This document shows, piece by piece, positions 60,261 through 64,000 of a stretch of DNA of 64,000 nt. The notes under the pieces were generated by a model. The model was not told the origin of the DNA and searched no databases. It saw nothing but the letters and a program-made list of their open reading frames with translations. This DNA comes from an uncultured Collinsella sp. (GTDB lineage: Bacteria > Actinomycetota > Coriobacteriia > Coriobacteriales > Coriobacteriaceae), in the NCBI GenBank assembly GCA_900542825.1, contig UQOY01000001.1, positions 124,001-188,000 on the forward strand, in the 5' to 3' direction. A program made the translations under genes and the position numbers. Each line of letters opens with the position of its first letter. The first letter of the stretch is position 1.

Positions 60261-61310
60261 ATGGACGTAACGTTCTCAACCTTCCTCGGCCAACTTGTGT
60301 CGAACCCAGTCCTTGCCGTCACCGTGATCCTCGCGCTCGGCGCCATCTTCGTCAATGGATGGACCGACGCACCCAACGCCATCGCGACCTGCGTCACTAC
60401 GCGTTGCATGCCCGCCCGCACCGCCATTCTCATGAGTGCCGCATTCAACTTCCTCGGCGTGCTCATCATGACGCACTTTAACGCGAGCGTCGCCAACACC
60501 ATCTCCCATATTGTCGACTTTGGCGGAAACAGCACCATGGCGCTCGCCTGCCTGTGCGCGGCGCTGTTCTCCATCGTCGTCTACGGCGCCACAGCGTCGC
60601 GTTTTGGCATCCCCACCTCGCAAAGCCACAGCCTTATCGCCGGCCTGACTGGTGCCGCCATCGCCCTCGGCGGTGCGAGCAGCGTCAACGTCCACGAGTG
60701 GATGAAGGTCATCTACGGCCTGGCGCTCTCCATCGGCCTGGGCTTTGTCATGGGCTGGGTCCTGTGCAAGCTCGTCTCGATTCTTTTCGCCGCCGCCAAC
60801 AGACGACGTGCCAATGTCTTCTTTAAATACGCTCAGATCGCGAGCGCTGCGGCCATGAGCTTTATGCACGGCGCGCAGGATGGACAGAAGTTCATCGGCG
60901 TGCTCTTTTTAGGCGTGGCCTTTGCCAGCGGCCAGACGAGCGTCGGCGATGCCGGCATCCCCATTTGGATTATGCTGCTGTGCTCGGCCACAATGGGCAT
61001 CGGCACCAGCGTGGGCGGTGAGCGCATCATCAAGTCCGTTGGCCAGAGCATGGTCAAGCTCGAAAAGTACCAGGGCTTCTCCGCCGACCTGGCGGGCGCC
61101 GCAAATCTGCTGCTTGCCACGCTCACCGGCATCCCTGTGTCCTCCACTCACATCAAGACCTGCGCCATCATGGGCGTCGGCGCCGTCAAGCGCCTTTCGG
61201 CCATCAACTTCGGCGTAGTCAAGGACATGATGTTCACCTGGTTCTTCACCTTCCCCGCCTGTGGACTCATCAGCTTTGTCATGGCCAAGCTGTTCATGAT
61301 GTTCATCTAG
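60261..61310 (+). CDS. Inorganic phosphate transporter, PiT family
   Basis: A 349-residue phosphate:cation symporter with about 10 membrane segments. The PiT signature occurs twice: G-W-T-D-A-P-N-A-I-A near residue 33 and H-G-A-Q-D-G-Q-K-F-I-G centrally; the P-T-S-Q-S-H and V-S-S-T-H segments also fit. The DUF47 gene follows 67 bp later. The ribosome site is weak (GAGAAAG). Confidence 0.93.
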   Translation: MDVTFSTFLGQLVSNPVLAVTVILALGAIFVNGWTDAPNAIATCVTTRCMPARTAILMSAAFNFLGVLIMTHFNASVANTISHIVDFGGNSTMALACLCAALFSIVVYGATASRFGIPTSQSHSLIAGLTGAAIALGGASSVNVHEWMKVIYGLALSIGLGFVMGWVLCKLVSILFAAANRRRANVFFKYAQIASAAAMSFMHGAQDGQKFIGVLFLGVAFASGQTSVGDAGIPIWIMLLCSATMGIGTSVGGERIIKSVGQSMVKLEKYQGFSADLAGAANLLLATLTGIPVSSTHIKTCAIMGVGAVKRLSAINFGVVKDMMFTWFFTFPACGLISFVMAKLFMMFI

Positions 61311-61377
61311 TCACGCCGAGCGTCCATCCGGACCGTAATACTTCGCCCACCCGTCTTCACCTCGAAAGGACCCACTC

Positions 61378-62001
61378 ATGGCAAAGAAACCCGATTCGTT
61401 CTACTTTGACAACTACGTCGCCTGCGCCGACCTTGCCGTCCAGGCCGCCGAGCTGCTCACCAAGATTTTCGAGAACTTCGATCCTGCAAAGATTCACGAT
61501 ATGCTCGACAAGATGCACGCGATCGAGCATGCGGCCGACAAGAAGCACCATGAGCTCGAAGACGCCCTGCTCACCGCCTTTATCACCCCGCTTGAGCGCG
61601 AGGACCTGGACCTGATGAGCTGCTCGCTCGACACCGTGCTCGACCGCATCGAGGGCGTCGTACAGCGCGTCTACTTCACCAACATCCAGAGCATCCACCC
61701 CGATGCCATCGTCATCGCTCACAAGGTGACCGACGCCTGCCGCGCCATGAAGGACCTTATGGTCGAGCTGCCCAATTACCGCAAGTCCAAGACCCTGCGC
61801 GAGCTGGTCATCCAGATCAACACCATCGAGTCCGAGGCCGACGAGCTCTACATCAACGCCATGCGCAACCTGCATGTCAACGGCAAGGATCCGCTCGAGG
61901 TCATCGCCTGGCGTGACGTCTACGCCTTCCTGGAGTATTGTGCCGACTGCTGCGAGAATGTGGCCGATGTCGTGGATTCGATTGTCATGAAGAACAGTTA
62001 A
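61378..62001 (+). CDS. DUF47/PhoU-like Pit accessory protein
   Basis: A 207-residue all-helical protein of the DUF47 family, which commonly pairs with PiT transporters and is thought to modulate them. Acidic metal-binding-like patterns (E-H-A-A-D-K-K-H-H-E; E-S-E-A-D-E) resemble PhoU. GAAAGGA precedes the ATG. It is likely co-transcribed with the phosphate transporter gene. Confidence 0.9.
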   Translation: MAKKPDSFYFDNYVACADLAVQAAELLTKIFENFDPAKIHDMLDKMHAIEHAADKKHHELEDALLTAFITPLEREDLDLMSCSLDTVLDRIEGVVQRVYFTNIQSIHPDAIVIAHKVTDACRAMKDLMVELPNYRKSKTLRELVIQINTIESEADELYINAMRNLHVNGKDPLEVIAWRDVYAFLEYCADCCENVADVVDSIVMKNS

Positions 62002-62006
62002 TCGGG

Positions 62007-62117
62007 GGTACGTGTCCCGGCGGTCGCGGGCCCGACCACTAATAACCTTTTTCACTCCGGCTGCAAGCAGAGTCGTTCAAAAGGTTATTAGTGGTCGGGC
62101 CCGCTCCCTTACGTACC
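62007..62117. repeat. Perfect 26-bp palindrome downstream of the DUF47 gene
   Basis: Core arms at 62026-62051 and 62079-62104 are perfectly complementary over 26 bp with a 27-base loop. Outside, GGTACGT (62007-62013) and ACGTACC (62111-62117) add a second pairing level separated by unequal spacers. It begins 5 bp past the stop. Confidence 0.93.
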
Positions 62118-62284
62118 ACCATTGGGAACTTTGGCTGATACTTTGAAAGCGATGGGGCTTTTGTTGGCAGGGCCTTGGGGCCCGGTTGGGAACTTTGGGG
62201 CCGCCTTAAGCGTTTGGGTGGATGGTGCTTTGGGTACCCTTTGATTTACTTTGGTTTGATTCGTTGAATTTGGAGGGCTTGGTT
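62118..62284 (+). other. G/T-rich leader upstream of nitroreductase
   Basis: A 167-bp segment with very little A and C on the plus strand and many TTTGG repeats. No gene. The strand bias continues into the first 73 codons of the nitroreductase. Confidence 0.7.
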
Positions 62285-62815
62285 GTGAGTTATTTGGATC
62301 TGGCTCGGTCTCGGTATTCTTGTCGTTTGTTTGAGGCTCGGGCTGTTGAGCAGGCTGTGGTGGATGCCATTGTTGAGGCTGGGCGTATTGCTCCTTCTGC
62401 TTGCAATAATCATCCAACCCGTGTGATGGTGTTGGATACGCCTGAGCTTCTGGAGAAGGCTGCTGCTTGTCAGCCTCGATTTGCTCGTGATGGATCCATC
62501 TTTGGCGCTCCGCTCATCTTCCTCATTTGCAGCGTTACCGACGACGCTTGGGTGCGCCCCTATGACAAGATGAACTCCAGCGCTATCGACACCTCGATCG
62601 TCTGCGATCAGATGATGATGGAGGCTGAGGAGCAGGGCCTGGGAACGTGCTGGGTGTGTCATTTTAAGCCCGAGCTAGCCCGTGAGCAGTTCAACCTGCC
62701 CGAGGGCGTCTATCCCTATCACATGCTCGTCTGTGGCTATCCTGCCGACCACATCGCCGATCCCGAGCATCGCGAGGCCCGTACCATTCCCCTCTCCGAC
62801 TTCCTCCTCAAGTAG
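62285..62815 (+). CDS. Nitroreductase-family FMN protein
   Basis: A 176-residue nitroreductase-fold protein. N-terminal R-S-R-Y-S-C-R-L-F is the FMN phosphate site; A-P-S-A-C-N-N-H-P follows. C-terminal part has G-L-G-T-C-W-V. Likely reduces a quinone, nitro or other electrophile with NAD(P)H; substrate unknown. Start is GTG at 62285 with GGAGGG upstream. Codons up to about 62504 end mostly in T or G, while later ones end mostly in C, an abrupt change within the gene. Confidence 0.86.
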   Translation: MSYLDLARSRYSCRLFEARAVEQAVVDAIVEAGRIAPSACNNHPTRVMVLDTPELLEKAAACQPRFARDGSIFGAPLIFLICSVTDDAWVRPYDKMNSSAIDTSIVCDQMMMEAEEQGLGTCWVCHFKPELAREQFNLPEGVYPYHMLVCGYPADHIADPEHREARTIPLSDFLLK

Positions 62816-62858
62816 TTTTTGGCTCATGCCCTAAAATCTACCTTTTGCCACGCGTCCT

Positions 62859-62900
62859 TCGCCGAGTTCTGCCCTATCGCACGCAGAGCTCGGCGTTTTG
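62859..62900 (+). terminator. Terminator of nitroreductase
   Basis: CGCCGAGTTCTG pairs with CAGAGCTCGGCG, followed by TTTTGTTT. Confidence 0.8.
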
Positions 62901-62924
62901 TTTCCCAACCTGTATACAGTCACA

Positions 62925-62954
62925 AAAAGGAGCCCGCAGGTGCGGACTCCTTTT
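62925..62954. terminator. Terminator of the divIVA gene, bidirectional
   Basis: AAAAGGAG-CCGC (62925-62937) and GCGG-CTCCTTTT (62942-62954) form a stem with T runs available on both strands. Confidence 0.75.
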
Positions 62955-62980
62955 AAACGCACGAGATTGTAGCTCTGGCG

Positions 62981-63658
62981 CTAGTCCAGGTCGTCAGCGG
63001 CAAAGTTGTCGATCGGGGCGAAGGGGTCAGCCACGGGGACAACCGGATCAGCGACAGGCAGCGGCTCGGCGGCGGGAACGGTCACTGCAGGAGAAGCCGC
63101 AGAACCGACCGGCGTGGAGGCCATGAGGTCGGACGGGAAGGAATTCTGGGCATCGTCCATGAAGTGCTGGATGAGCTTGAGGTACTCGGCCTTGAACTCC
63201 TCACGGGAAGCCTTCAGACGGTCGATCTCCTCGAGCTCGGCCTGCTTCTCGGTCAGGGCCTGACGGATGACCTCGCGGGCCTTGGCGTCGGCTTCGTTGC
63301 GGATGCGCTCAGCGTTCTCGTTGGCATCGTTGACGATGCCCTCGGCGGTCTGCTGGGCAGCAATCAGCGCAGCGGAGATCTGGCGCTCCTGAGCGGAGAA
63401 GTCGGGTGCGGGAGCGGCCACAGGAGCGGCGGGAACGGCCTGAGCGGCAGCGTCCTGAGCCTGGGCAAGCTGAGCCTGCGTGTCGGCAAGCTGCTGCTCG
63501 GTGGCAGTCAGACGACCCTTAAGATCAACAATCTTGGCAAGCATAGCGTCAACCTCGGAGGACAGCGTCTCTAAAAAGACGTCGACCTCGGCGGGATCAT
63601 AGCCGCGCTTGGCCTCAGAGAAAGTCTGAGCCTGGATGTCAGCAGGGGTAATAGCCAT
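62981..63658 (-). CDS. DivIVA-domain protein
   Basis: A 225-residue protein with a DivIVA N-terminus (I-Q-A-Q-T-F, then R-G-Y-D-P-A-E-V-D-V-F-L), a coiled coil over about residues 35-165 with an Ala/Pro break, and a Pro/Ala-rich tail. DivIVA proteins bind curved membrane and recruit division or polar growth factors. The ATG is at 63658 with AAAGGAGAA upstream. The YggT gene lies just upstream, as in many Gram-positive division clusters. Confidence 0.92.
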   Translation of the reverse strand: MAITPADIQAQTFSEAKRGYDPAEVDVFLETLSSEVDAMLAKIVDLKGRLTATEQQLADTQAQLAQAQDAAAQAVPAAPVAAPAPDFSAQERQISAALIAAQQTAEGIVNDANENAERIRNEADAKAREVIRQALTEKQAELEEIDRLKASREEFKAEYLKLIQHFMDDAQNSFPSDLMASTPVGSAASPAVTVPAAEPLPVADPVVPVADPFAPIDNFAADDLD

Positions 63659-63720
63659 AACAAGTTCTCCTTTATCATCGCCTTGGCGCCGGGCGCCCGA
63701 CGTAAGTTACTGAGCCAGTA

Positions 63721-64000
63721 CTATACGAGTATACCTATAAGAAGCTGCAGAATCAGCCTCTGCACCAACTGCAACGCAATAATTGCAACGACCGGCGAAA
63801 AATCAACGCCGCCCATCGGCGGAATAAACCGACGAAACAGGTTGAGCCACGGGCCGCAGACGCTATCAAGCACCGCGGCGATATCCTGCAGCAGACCGCC
63901 CTGCTTCATGGGAATCCACGTCATAAAGCAATAGACCACGATGAGCGTGGAATAGAAGTTGAACAGCGTGTTGACCAACTGGACAATGGTGTAGATGTTG
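63721..64000 (-). CDS. YggT family membrane protein, N-terminus outside window
   Basis: At least 93 residues of a small protein with two transmembrane segments. The second part has the family pattern L-N-L-F-R-R-F-I-P-P-M-G-G-V-D-F-S-P. The frame stays open to the window edge (N-I-Y-T-I-V-Q-L-V-N), so the TTG at 63978 is probably not the start. YggT proteins often sit between sepF and divIVA in division clusters. Confidence 0.85.
   Translation of the reverse strand, partial: NIYTIVQLVNTLFNFYSTLIVVYCFMTWIPMKQGGLLQDIAAVLDSVCGPWLNLFRRFIPPMGGVDFSPVVAIIALQLVQRLILQLLIGILV

Overview
The window is about 60% G+C and is read here as part of the chromosome of a gut actinobacterium of the class Coriobacteriia, most likely Collinsella. 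The reasons are the G+C content, GAAAGG/AGGAGG-type ribosome binding sites, a DivIVA/YggT pair, a short four-repeat S1 protein and a large energy-converting formate hydrogenlyase with a selenocysteine formate dehydrogenase. The genus is an inference; no 16S gene is present.

Region 1 (1-15207, all minus strand) is one near-continuous formate-to-hydrogen locus. In transcription order it holds a HydN-like ferredoxin, FdhF (selenocysteine 140 at an in-frame UGA), a second four-cluster ferredoxin, HyfB, HyfC, HyfD, HyfE and HyfF membrane subunits, the fused HycE large subunit, HycF, HycG, HycH, the maturation protease HycI and a formate channel cut by the left edge. Three antiporter-like subunits (HyfB, HyfD, HyfF) make it an FHL-2/Hyf-type machine that should couple formate oxidation to ion pumping.

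Region 2 (15.2-18.1 kb) holds a RelB/DinJ antitoxin with a PIN protein that lacks two of four usual acidic residues, an IS3-family element inserted in a remnant of a palindromic repeat, and tRNA-Gly(TCC) and tRNA-Pro(TGG).

Region 3 (18.1-28.8 kb) supplies what FdhF needs. After a branched-chain amino acid carrier (BrnQ) comes a selenium operon (selD, itself a selenoprotein with Sec17; yedF; a DUF3343 gene; a cysteine desulfurase). A molybdenum block follows: modA, a modB with an unusual N-terminal extracytoplasmic domain, modC, then moeA and mogA. Selenium, molybdate and molybdopterin functions sit within 15 kb of the enzyme that uses them.

Region 4 (28.8-64 kb) is mostly housekeeping: CLC transporter, diacylglycerol-kinase-like protein, GGQ release-factor-like protein, xpt, an MFS exporter, metY, a C_GCAxxG_C_C protein, YigZ, rnpB, rpsA, two HAD phosphatases, a cysteine desulfidase/serine dehydratase-like protein, rpiB, ndk, argH and argG with an unannotated 56-codon gene between them, polA, an M18 aminopeptidase, yaaA, TPP-riboswitch-controlled thiC, thiD, a GDSL hydrolase, a PARG-like protein, a Bax-inhibitor-like protein, pit with its DUF47 partner, nitroreductase, divIVA and yggT.

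The most striking unexplained feature is a set of long, often perfect inverted repeats just downstream of genes. They include a family with the core TTGCGGTGAAATA (three copies, one broken by the IS), a nested palindrome of about 195 bp after the Cof phosphatase gene, 26-bp perfect arms after the DUF47 gene, and three tandem palindromes of about 80 bp after thiD.
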